In this document: piece by piece, positions 55,176 to 64,000 of the stretch | How the letters are laid out: each line of letters begins with the position of its first letter | Numbering within the stretch: position 1 is the stretch's first letter | From: Tridacna crocea | Lineage: Eukaryota > Mollusca > Bivalvia > Cardiida > Cardiidae | DNA length: 64,000 nucleotides | Direction of reading: 5' to 3' | Assembly (NCBI GenBank): GCA_943736015.1 | Contig: OX031070.1 | Coordinates: 26,557,673-26,621,672 of the forward strand | Made by a program: the position numbers and the translations under genes | The notes under the pieces: model-generated | What the model was told of the DNA's origin: nothing | What the model saw: only the letters and a program-made list of their open reading frames with translations | Databases searched by the model: none

Positions 55176-56370
55176 AAGCTTGGTACTGTAACGAGAGGCT
55201 TTGGGCCTATTCCTTTCACCTGTTGTGGCACAATGTTCTTTGTGCTGGAATGTTGTTCTGGAATGTGCGAAAGGAATATCTCAGAACACAATACACTGTT
55301 CCGAAAGTATGTTCTGAATGGAGCATGTTCAGAATATTTTTCTAAACCATATCGAAATGAAAGTACATTGGCATGATGGCTGATGCAAGAGCTACTATCT
55401 TAGCTGTGTTAATTGAGGATATGATTAGCTGCAGAGAGAAAGAAGAGACAAGTCTACTATGCCCCTTTTTATGGCATTCATATCGTGAAAAGGGACAATT
55501 GCAAATTTTGCCATGAAGAATTGTCCGTCTTTCAGTCATCTTATATTACCTAGCAACCGGTCAGCAGGTGCCCTACACCTCGATTGGATTAGAACAGTCA
55601 GAACATGTTCTGACGAACACGGCACTGTGTTCCAAAACACTCCATTGACCTAGAACATGTTCGGAGTAGTGAAAGGGATACAACCTTTGCTTGTCTCAAG
55701 TGCTGTTTGTTACCAACTGTGCTACAGTGCTACAGCACATTATACCAAGCACATCATTGTATAAAGTGGGTCCAGTTTGTCTTAAAACAGACAGAATCAT
55801 GAGTTAGAATGGTCCTTTTATATGCAGAAAATTTAACCACAACCAAAAGTTATCCATCCTGAACCAAAGAGGCTGATATAAGTCATTATTATACTGAAAG
55901 AAATTTCTAGTGATCTGATTGGTTAACATACCGGGAACATACATGTCATGTACCCTGGCAAAAAGCACGTAAAGCCATTTTCCCTTTTGAGTGCCCTATA
56001 AACAGCACTACACTTGCAACACAACATCCAAGATGGCAGTGTCAATTGATTGCCAGACTGCATGTTTATGCACCAAACTACACTTTTTAGTGACGTCAGT
56101 TTCCACTGATGTCAGTTTTCATTGAATTGGGGCACTCAGAAAGGAATTTCAATGTTGTCAGCATACTCAATTTGTGAGATAATAAAACAGGAAAATTTTG
56201 CTCAACGCTCTTTGAAAGGATAAAACTTTAAGTATGATAAATTTGTTGTACGGTCAGGTGGCAGGGGACTTGCAAACTTGTTCACGGCTGTGTCGAATCA
56301 TGTCACCACCTCATGGGGGGAGGGTGGGGGAGGGGGCGTCTCTGTCAAAATTCAATGAAACTGGTAGTCA
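55176..56370. other. no gene seen; short inverted phrases
   Basis: Repeated gaacatgttc-type palindromes (near 55335, 55600, 55665) suggest a decayed foldback, without clear ends. Confidence 0.35.
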
Positions 56371-56495
56371 GTAGAATGTTTTCTACCCTTTCCAAATCAT
56401 ATTTCACTTTTTGACTCACACAAGTCTTATTTTGTTGTCTGCAAATGCTTTCAATTTTGGTTAGTCCAAAATTTTGTTGTTTGGTAATGAGTTAA
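56371..56495 (-). mobile_element. MITE A E1 half
   Basis: Starts just after the hairpin (gaatgttttctacccttt) and ends at TTAA 56492-56495. Confidence 0.75.
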
Positions 56496-56514
56496 AGGAT
56501 GGTAGCTGCCAAGA

Positions 56515-56946
56515 TTGGCCAAATAGCATGTACCAATAGGTTGATTTTACATGATATTTACCAATGAATTAAAGAGACTCTACTCTCATACTAAAAGACG
56601 GAAGCTGCCAAGATAGGCCGAATAGTCTTTATGAAACATGGATGTTTACCATGAGTTAGGGGTCATAGACTTTAACTCTTTACCAAACGACAACATTTCG
56701 GATATGTCCAATTGAAAGCATCATATGCAGACAACTATTTCGGCATGCCTCAAATGATGGGGGTTTGTCTTTAAAAGTGGAGAAAACATTGTGGGAAAAG
56801 GAGAAAATGCTGGTGACCAGCATTTTCTCCTTTTCCCACAATGTTTTCTAAAGGCGTCTTTCTCAGGGTTGTCAAAAGTAGGGATTGTGTGGTAATGGGT
56901 TAAACGTCGATGTTTACCAATGAGTTGGGGGCCATAGACTTTAAAC
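56515..56946 (+). repeat. short tandem units interrupted by a MITE
   Basis: The phrase gatgtttacc(a)atgagtt, then catagactttaa, occurs at 56641-56675 and 56908-56944. MITE A 56672-56903 sits in the first unit; the second shows the empty TTAA site (56941-56944). Confidence 0.75.
56672..56903 (+). mobile_element. MITE A, full length, with empty-site reference
   Basis: TTAA both ends, perfect core (ggtgacc). A duplicate of its flank without the insertion lies at 56908-56944 and has a single TTAA. Confidence 0.93.
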
Positions 56947-57191
56947 AATATTTGACCATTTTCTGCAGTAGAGCCGTGATTTTGATTAGTAATCAAGAGG
57001 TCCTGGCACAGATGGGTTTTTCACTTAGAGTATCTATTGCTGAATTACTTAAAAAATCAACCTGATACTGTTTAAATTTTTGTATGTATAAAGAAGCATT
57101 CTTAATGCTCTGACTGAAAAGTTGATGAAATTGTTAGACTTTCTTGGTAATAAGTCAAAGAAGACCAGTCTCAGAATAGTGTGGGAAAGAG

Positions 57192-57270
57192 TTAACTCTT
57201 TACCACACTACAACATTTTGATATCGTCCAAATTGAAAGCATTTGCAGGCGACAAATTAAATTTATGTGG
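57192..57270 (+). mobile_element. MITE A E1 end only
   Basis: ttaactctttaccacactac then aattgaaagcatttgcaggc; the hairpin is absent. Confidence 0.65.
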
Positions 57271-57490
57271 TTTGTTCCAAAATGCCATAGAATCACATTT
57301 TATCACATGAAATAAAGTAAACTCATTTTAATTGGTGGGTGCTCTATAGGGAATTTATTTTCATCACATTTCTTCAAATAATAAGTAACCGTAAATTGTC
57401 TCCAATTGTCTTCAATTTACTAACATCAGGTATAGCCATGCTGCCCACTGAATGTTAATGTCATCACTAACTTGCGACATTGTGTGACTA

Positions 57491-57698
57491 CTATTTTTCA
57501 GAGTACTTCCCTGCATGTTGCACACACTTTTTGTGCCTCTTAACCCAGTGCTTGAACACATTTTCAAACCACTGACGACTAAGAGACCTGCTAAAAGCTT
57601 TTACAGACTGCAATATATTCTCAATATCATTAAACCACTGACAACTAAGAGACCTGCTAAAAGCTTTTACAGACTGCAATATATTCTCAATATCATTA
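57491..57698 (-). pseudogene. possible mariner-type transposase C-terminus with a 66-bp tandem duplication
   Basis: The minus strand ends FENVFKHWVKRHKKC, then VQHAGKYSEK and stop at 57491, matching the pattern W..R..KC....G.Y.EK-stop that ends many Tc1/mariner-type transposases. The preceding 66 bp (57567-57632) is repeated at 57633-57698 and keeps frame (22 codons: ILQSVKAFSRSLS). No DDE catalytic part is seen. The assignment rests on the short C-terminal pattern only. Confidence 0.35.
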
Positions 57699-59080
57699 TA
57701 CCCCCCAAAACTCTGTTTGGGGGGTATATAGGAGTCAGCTTGTCAGTCGGTCGGTCGGTCCGTCCGTCCGTCCATCTGTTGGTCGGTCGGTTGGTCTGTA
57801 GCTTTTTGTCCGCTCTATTTCTCATAAACTACTGGACGAATTTTATTCAAACTTCACAGGTAGACTCAGTATGAAGCAGAGATGTGCATATGAAATGTTG
57901 GTTATGGTTTATTGATTTTTTCACTGAGTTAAGGCCCTTTCATGAAATTTCTTGTCCGCTCTTTTTCTCATCAACTATTGGACAGATTTGGTTCAAACTA
58001 CACAAATAGACTCAGTATAAAGCAGAGATGTGCATATCCTATTTTGGTGATGGTTTATTTAGGTTTCATGGAGTTGTGGCCCTTTGATGATTCTGGATAA
58101 ATTTCTTTTTCATACTTGAATTTTGTCCGGAGCATATCTCCAAAACTATACTAGCTAGGGTTATGAAATTTCATGGGTGGATAGATCTCATCGAGGGGGA
58201 GTGCAGTGCACAGGAATCATAACTCTTGCTAGCTTAATTTTTGAGTTATTGCCCTTTGTTGTTTTTTTTATACTTGAATTTGGTCCGGAGCCTATCTCCA
58301 AAACTATACTAGCTAGGGTTATTAAATTTCATGGGTGGATAGATCTCACCAAGGGGGAGTGCAGTGCACAGGAATCATAACTCCTGCTCGCTTAATTTTT
58401 GAATTATTGCCCTTTGTCGTTTTTAATACTTGAATTTGGTCCGGAGCGTATCTCCAGAACTATACTAGCTAGGGTTATGAAATTTCATGGCTGGATAGAT
58501 CTCACCAAGGGGGAGTGCAGTGCATAGAAATCATAACTCCTGCTCGCTTAATTTTTGAGTTACTGCCCTTTGTCGTTTTTAATACTTGAATTTGGTCCGG
58601 TGAATATCTCCAAAACTATACTAGCTAGGGTTATGAAATTTCATGGGTTGATAGATCTCATCAAGGGGGAGTGCAGTGCATAGGAATCATAACTCCTGCT
58701 CCCTTAATTTTTGAGTTATTGCCCTTTGTTTTTTTTCATACTTGAATTTTGTCCGGAGCGTATCTCCAAAACTATACTAGCTAGGGTTATGAAATTTCAT
58801 GGGTGGATAGATCTCACCAAGCGGGAGTGCGTGCACAGGAATTATAACTCTTGCTTGCTTAATTTTTGAGTTATTGCCCTTTGTCATTTTTCATACTTGA
58901 ATTTGGTCCGGTGCATGCCCCAGCTTAACAACTTGGGGTAAGACGGGTGTATCTTGTGACAATTTGCCGCTCAGGTTCAACTCTTACTTTTGTACTCAAC
59001 CATTCTGCATTCTGTGACAAAGACCTGTTTGGTGGCAAGGAGCTGGTGGGGGGTATGATCACGTTGAGTGATAACTCTAG
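57699..59080 (+). mobile_element. satellite-bearing element with tatacccccc hairpin end
   Basis: The left end TATACCCCCCAAAA / TTTGGGGGGTATA (57697-57728) forms a hairpin. A GTCG/GTCC minisatellite follows (57742-57792), then ~157-bp monomers (landmark agctagggttatgaaattt near 58151, 58312, 58470, 58624, 58782), then gccccagcttaacaacttgg and a right end with ggagctggtggggggtat. Confidence 0.7.
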
Positions 59081-59334
59081 TTAAATCTGCAGCCTTGTAG
59101 GCTGCCTTTCAACATTTGAAAGTAGGCTAAGTTCAGTGGTGCCAGTTCTGGCAAATAGGGTGGATGTGATAGCCTGGGAAACCTAAAAGCCCAATTTCTT
59201 ACACTGGACAAAGGTTTTGCTTATTCTGATAATATCAGCAATTTCTCTCACTGTGAGTCATTGATCACTTCTGATTACATCAGATACAGTTTGGAGTACA
59301 GTCTTGTTATTCAACTTCTTTGGCTTGCCATTTT

Positions 59335-60590
59335 TAGCTCACCTGAGCACGAAGTGCTCATGGTGAGCGTTTGTGATCGCCCAATGTGCATCGTGTGTCG
59401 TCCATTGTCCACAATTTCTTTAAACATCCTCTCCTCCTAAACCACGGGACCAATCTTGATAAAACTTGGCAGGGATGTTCCTTTGGTTAAGCTCTACCAA
59501 AGTTGTTCAAGAGATTGAATTCTACCCATAATTCTGGTTGCCATGGCAACCAAAGGAAAAAAATAGCAAAATCTTTGAAAGTCTGTTGTTCAAGAGATTG
59601 AATTCTACCCATAATTCTGGTTGCCATGGCAACCAAAGGAAAAAAATAGCAAAATCTTTGAAAGTCTTTTCTGAAACTAGAAGGGGTAGAGCTTTGATAT
59701 TTGGTATGTAGCATTTCCTAGTGGACTTCAACCAAGATTGTTCAGATGAAGCCCCTGGAGTCAAAACTAGCCCTGCCCCAGGGTCACAAGTTTTAATATA
59801 AGAACAGAGAAAAAAAACTTTAAAATTCTTCTTCTCTGAAACTAGAAGGTGCAGAGCTTTGATATTTGGTATGTAGCATCTCCTAGTAGACCTCTACCAA
59901 GATTGTTCATATGATGCTCCTCGGGTCAAAACTGGCCCCGCCCTGGGGTTCACAAGTTTGAAACTCAGGAACAAAGAAGGAGAACTTTAAAAACCTTCTT
60001 CTCTGAAACTAGAAGGTGCAGAGCTTTTATATTTGGCATATTTTATATTGTAGCATCCCTAGTGGACTTTTACCAAAATTGTTCATATGATGCCCCTGGG
60101 GTCAAAAGTGGCCCTGCCCTTGGGGTCACAAGTTTGAAACATAGGAACAAAGAAGGAAGACTTAAAAAAAACTTTCTCTGAAACTGGAAGGCATAGAGCT
60201 TTCATATTTCATATGTAGCATCTCCTAGTGGACCTCTACCAAGTTTGTTCATACGATGATCCTGGGGTACAAACAGGCCCGGCCCTGGTGGTCACAAGTT
60301 TGAACATGGGAACAAAGAAAGAAAACTTTGAAATTTCTCTGTTCTGAAAGAAGATGAAAACTTTGTACATGTGTTCCTTATGATAATCTGCCAATAACAG
60401 TATTTTACCTTTTTCATTAAATGTCATGTCATTGAAAAAGGGGGCTTGGTGTAAATTTTCACCATGGACCAATATCTCTTTCACTACAGGACAAAATGTG
60501 ATTAAACTTATCTTGTTAAGTGAAAGACAATAGTTATTTGATTTAATTTCATGAAACGACATGTTATCAAAAAAGGGGACTAAATGTATA
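59335..60590 (+). mobile_element. satellite-bearing element, partial, gctcacctga end
   Basis: Left end tagctcacctgagcacgaag as at 39823. It contains a direct 83-bp duplication (59502-59584, 59585-59667) and three to four ~170-bp monomers around 'tatttggtatgtagcatctc'. The right part passes into sequence like that at 44300 and stops near the retrotransposon. Confidence 0.65.
59502..59667 (+). repeat. 83-bp perfect-looking tandem duplication
   Basis: Two adjacent copies starting gttgttcaagagattgaatt and containing ggttgccatggcaacc. They appear identical, so the duplication is recent. Confidence 0.85.
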
Positions 60591-60599
60591 ATTTTATTA

Positions 60600-61159
60600 T
60601 GGATCAACTACAGTCAGTTTGCTCATCCATCCACCTTGATGGATATCTTTTAAAGTCCTCTGCATCTAAAACAATCACAACCTCTTCGGCATCCTCAAAA
60701 CACACAAACTCTCACAATAGTTCTTCTCAAAAAAATTCAAAGCCATCTACACCTTCACGAAATTCATCATGGAAAACCCCAAAGCCATCTACCTCTTCAC
60801 AACCACCTCCTAAGAAACCACAACCTCCATCTTCACAGTCTACAACAAAATCTAACGTCTCATCTAAGGATAACAATCCCAATCATACACCCCGACGTCC
60901 TAAAAGGTCTTCTTCAAAATCCAAACCACAATCTAGAGATAACCAAGGATCTTGCGAAATCACAGTCAAAGTAAATGATCCTGTCCCTACCTCCAACAGA
61001 TTTTCGGAGCTAGAGGACATGGATGCAGATGCTGAAAATCTGGAAGGTGAGGCTTCAGATTCAGAAGCCTCTATCTGGTCCACTTCCAAAGATCTTTGGA
61101 ACAAGGATTTTGACGCATGGCAATCATCCAAACCCGAGACATCTGTATTTAAATCTTAA
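60600..61159 (+). CDS. retrotransposon ORF1-like protein, Ser/Pro/Lys-rich
   Basis: About 186 residues from ATG 60600. The first two thirds are low complexity (Ser, Pro, Lys, Thr, Asn; PPPKKPQPPSSQST-type runs) and very basic, as expected for a nucleic-acid-binding ORF1 linker. The last part, VPTSNRFSELEDMDAD followed by acidic sequence, resembles the C-terminal end of ORF1 in Jockey-group elements. A zinc-knuckle part is missing, so this may be only the 3' end of ORF1 joined to other sequence near 60600. Confidence 0.5.
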
Positions 61160-61231
61160 CCAATCTATTTTAAAATGCATTGGTATATGGCCTCGCTTTT
61201 TATTTTAATTTTTATACTTTGCTCATGCACT

Positions 61232-62607
61232 ATGGATACCATAATCCAGTGGAATTGTCGAGGTCTGAAGTCAAACTTTGACAAACTTTCACTTTTAATC
61301 AATGATCACAAACCAGTTGCTGTTTGTCTGCAAGAAACCTTCCTTAAACGGGAGAATGATATCACTATCAAATACCATTCTGTCTACAACAAGATCTTTA
61401 CTGAAGGTGAAAAAAGCCAGAGGTGGTGTTTCTATTATTGTAAACAACAACATTCCTCACAAAGTTATCTCTTGAAATACAAACTTGCAAGCTGTTGCTG
61501 TCAGGTTGTCTATGCACAGTGCTGTTACACTTTGTTCTTTATATCTCCCCCGCAAGCACACCTATCAATGAGACCAATCTGAATGATCTCATTTCCCAAT
61601 TGCCATCCCCCTATATTCTTGCTAGGGACTTTAATGGTCACAATGTTATGTGGGGTTGCAATTACACCAACCAGAGAGGTCTACAGTTAGAGAACTTCAT
61701 TTCGAACAACTCGTTGTCTTTCATGAATGATAACAAGTCCAAAACCTACTTGCATCCAGCAACTGTATCTTACTCTTCCATTGATCTAACATTATGCAGC
61801 CCAGTCTTACTTCCCAAGTTTACTTGGAAAGTGACTGAGGATTTGTGTGGAAGTGATCACTTCCCCATTATCTTTTCATGTACACAACCGTCCAGCAGTG
61901 TACGACCGCAGAAATGGAAGCTTTCGAAAGCCAATTGGAATAAATTTGAAACCCTATGTGAACAGACAATCACACATGATAAATTTGGAAATTGCGATGA
62001 TCCTGCAAAACTTTTCACTTCCCTATTAATTAATGCAGTTAAACAGTCCGTCCCTCAGACCTCGACAAACCCAAAACGTCCTGACAAGCCTTGGTACAAT
62101 GATGATTGTAAACAGGCTGTCAAAGACAGAAAACAGGCCCTTAGAAAATTTAACCTCAGGCCAACCAAAGAAAATCTCAACTTATTCCGTATTTCCAGGG
62201 CAAAAGCCCGTCGTACCATTAGAGAAAGTAAGCATAAGGCTTGGAGACAGTATGTCTCTAAATTAAATAGTAGAACTACTACTAAAAAAACCTGGGACAT
62301 GATCAGAAAGATCAATGGCAAAGGCCAGTCCCCTCTTAGTCACCTTGAAGTTAACAATACCTCGTTGGAATCTCCCCAGGATATAGCTGATGCTCTTGCT
62401 GACACCTTTTGCAAAAAGTCTTCCTCTGCAAACTATTCAGAAAAGTTTCAGAGGAATAAAGCTAGAGAAGAAAAGAAAAGGCTTAATTTCGAGTCTTCGA
62501 ATTCAGAGCGTTATAATAAACTCTTCACTTTTAAAGAATTAAAATCTGCTCTGAATAAAGCTCACGATTCTTCTCCTGGCCCAGATAAAGTTCATTACCA
62601 GTTTTTA
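61232..62607 (+). pseudogene. retrotransposon ORF2 5' part: AP endonuclease and start of RT, frameshifted
   Basis: Endonuclease signatures in order: IQWNCRG, CLQETF, DFNGHN (the catalytic Asp and Asn kept, the usual preceding Gly replaced by Arg in LARDFN), SSIDLTL and CGSDHFPI. Reading shifts frame near 61412, meets an in-frame TGA or shift near 61473, and shifts again near 61550, so the N-terminal half cannot be translated in one piece. From about 61570 the frame is open through a basic linker (KRPDKPWYNDDCK, KARRTIRESKHKAWR) into SSPGPDKVHYQF, the first RT block, where an insertion stops it. Confidence 0.75.
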
Positions 62608-63917
62608 TACGCCCGTCGAAGGCGTCCGGGCGGGCGGGCGGCGTCCAGTTCTTTGTCCGGAGCATATCTCCAAAACTATACAAGCTAGGGTTATGAAATT
62701 TCATGGGTGGATAGATCTCATCGAGGGGGAGTGCAGTGCACAGGAATCATAACTGTTGCTCGCTTAACTTTTGAGTTATTGCCCTTTGTTGTTTTTCATA
62801 CTTGAATTTTGTCCGGAGCATATCTCCAAAACTATACTACCTAGGGTTATGAAATTTCATGGATGGATAGATCTCATCGAGGGGGAGTGCAGTGCACAGG
62901 AATCATAACTCTTGCTTGCTTAATTTTTTAGTTATTGCCCTATGTTGTTTTTCATACTTGAATTTTGTCCGGAGCATATCTCCAAAACTATACTAGCTAG
63001 GGTTATGAAATTTCATGGGTTGATAGATCTCATCGAGGGGGAGTGCAGTGCACAGGAATCATAACTCTTGCTTGGTTAATTTTTGAGTTATTGCCCTTTG
63101 TTGTTTTTCATACTTGAATTTTGTCATATAGTACGTAGGGTTATGAAATTTCATGGGTTGATAGATCTCATTGAGGGGGAGTGCAGTGCACAGGAATCAT
63201 AACTCTTGCTCGCTTAATTTTTGAGTTATTGCCCTTTGTTGTTTTTCATACTTGAATTTTGTCTGGAGCATATCTCCAAAACTATACTAGCTAGGGTTAT
63301 GAAATTTTATGGGTGGATAGATCTCATCAAGGGAGAGTGCAGTGCACAAGAATCATAACTCTTGCTTGCTTAATTTTTGAGTTATTGCCCTTTGTCGTTT
63401 TTTATACTTCAATTTTGTCTGCTGAATATCTCCAGAACTATACTAGCTAGGGTTATGAAATTTCATGGCTGGATAGATCTCACCGAGGGGGAGTGCAGTG
63501 CACAGGAATCATAACTCTTGCTTGCTTAATTTTTGAGTTATTGCCCTTTGTCGTTTTTCATACTTGATTTTTGTCCGGAGCATATCTCCAAAACTATACT
63601 ACCTAGGGTTATGAAATTTCACAGGAATCATAACTCTTGCTTGCTTAATTTTTGAGTTATTGCCCTTTGTCGTTTTTCATACTTGATTTTTGTCCGGAGC
63701 ATATCTCCAAAACTATACTACCTAGGGTTATGAAATTTCATGGGTGGATAGATCTCATTGAGGGGGAGTGCAGTGCACAGGAATCACAACTCTTGCTTGC
63801 TTAATTTTTGAGTTATTGCCCTTTGTTGTTTTTCATACTTGAATTTTGTCCGGTGCATGCCCCAGCTTTACAACTTGGGGTAAGACGGGCGTATCTTGCG
63901 ACAATTTGCCGCTCTTG
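62608..63917 (+). mobile_element. satellite-bearing element inserted in the reverse transcriptase
   Basis: It starts tacgcccgtcgaaggcg, followed by a GC-rich stretch (gggcgggcgggcgg), eight ~157-bp tandem monomers (one shortened, one internally deleted near 63620) and a tail with gacgggcgtatcttgcgac. Flanking TTA at 62605-62607 and 63918-63920 fits a 3-bp target duplication. An inverted pair acgcccgtc / gacgggcgt sits near both ends. A 3-bp TTA target recalls PIF/Harbinger, but no transposase is present. Confidence 0.7.
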
Positions 63918-64000
63918 TTAAAACACTTACCTTTTACTTCTGTCTCTGTTTTACTTGATATTTTCAATGATATCTGGCAGTCAGGTGTTTTTCCTGCATC
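63918..64000 (+). pseudogene. continuation of the interrupted reverse transcriptase, cut by the window edge
   Basis: Reads LKHLPFTSVSVLLDIFNDIW then QSGVFPA in one frame, the normal continuation of the RT block seen at 62580-62607. The remaining RT lies beyond the window. Confidence 0.75.

Larger units (their letters stand above)
60600..64000 (+). mobile_element. Jockey-like non-LTR retrotransposon, broken and interrupted
   Basis: It holds the end of an ORF1-like frame (to 61159), an AP endonuclease domain starting with MDTIIQWNCRG (61232), a linker and the start of reverse transcriptase (SSPGPDKVHYQF to 62607). Here a 1310-bp satellite element is inserted. The RT frame resumes at 63918 (LKHLPFTSVSVLLDIFNDIW) and runs off the window. 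Frameshifts in the endonuclease show that it is dead. The 5' boundary near 60545-60600 abuts another repeat and is uncertain. Confidence 0.8.

Noticed and set aside
62055-62321. Minus-strand 88-residue frame
   Set aside because: Antisense of the retrotransposon ORF2 linker.

Overview
The window is repeat-dense, AT-rich animal DNA, most likely from a bivalve mollusc. That call rests on the intron-bearing malectin gene, the non-LTR retrotransposon proteins, tRNA-derived SINEs, and satellite-bearing elements whose ends (gctcacctga / tcaggtgagc) I recall from clam and mussel genomes. It is not derived from a search. There are no bacterial genes, operons, CRISPR arrays, rRNA genes or convincing functional tRNA genes.

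Genes. The one confident host gene is malectin (MLEC), minus strand, four exons joined 25584-25192, 19676-19494, 16952-16895 and 15201-14975. All junctions are GT/AG and in phase, giving 286 residues. On the plus strand at the left edge, two or three short Thr-rich exons (943-1077, perhaps 2101-2150, and terminal 5724-5800) look like the 3' end of a surface or secreted protein gene. A possible gene fragment starting MADGDTKRKR lies inside malectin intron 1. Everything else that codes is transposon-derived: the 3' end of a non-LTR retrotransposon (26033-27212), a broken Jockey-like retrotransposon (about 60600 to the right edge) and a possible mariner-type transposase C-terminus (57491-57698).

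Repeats, 1-31 kb. This part is packed with about fifty copies (about sixty in the whole window) of a ~225-bp non-autonomous element, called MITE A here. It is flanked by TTAA and has two different ends: E1 starts TTAACTCTTTACCAAACGAC and E2 starts TTAACCCATTACCACACAAT. Its centre is a ~67-nt near-perfect palindrome. Strand '+' means E1 is on the left. A sister family, MITE B, has three copies with the same layout but a different stem whose changes are compensatory. TTAA sites and CCCTTT-type ends suggest piggyBac-like mobilisation. The copies fill the introns of both genes and serve as landing sites for a SINE, a retrotransposon and a foldback element.

Repeats, 21-64 kb. Several 1.3-2.3-kb elements share one plan: terminal hairpins, a GC-rich CGTCCGTC-type minisatellite near one end and a core of ~145-167-bp tandem monomers (21.0-22.6, 22.65-24.25, 37.4-38.8, 39.8-42.2, 57.7-59.1, 59.3-60.6 and 62.6-63.9 kb). 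Two lie nested in one arm of an ~800-bp foldback element, and one interrupts a reverse transcriptase frame. Other elements are two copies of a ~2.4-kb hairpin-ended, perhaps Helitron-like element (27.7-30.2, 50.1-52.3 kb), TTAA-flanked elements at 34.3 and 49.6 kb, a TA-flanked pogo/mariner-like element (48.0-48.8 kb), a 4.1-kb diverged inverted repeat (39.0-43.1 kb) and several small foldbacks.

Limits. All family names are from reading, not searching. Exon calls outside malectin are weak. Repeat boundaries are good to a few bases where TTAA or target duplications are visible, and to tens of bases for decayed copies.
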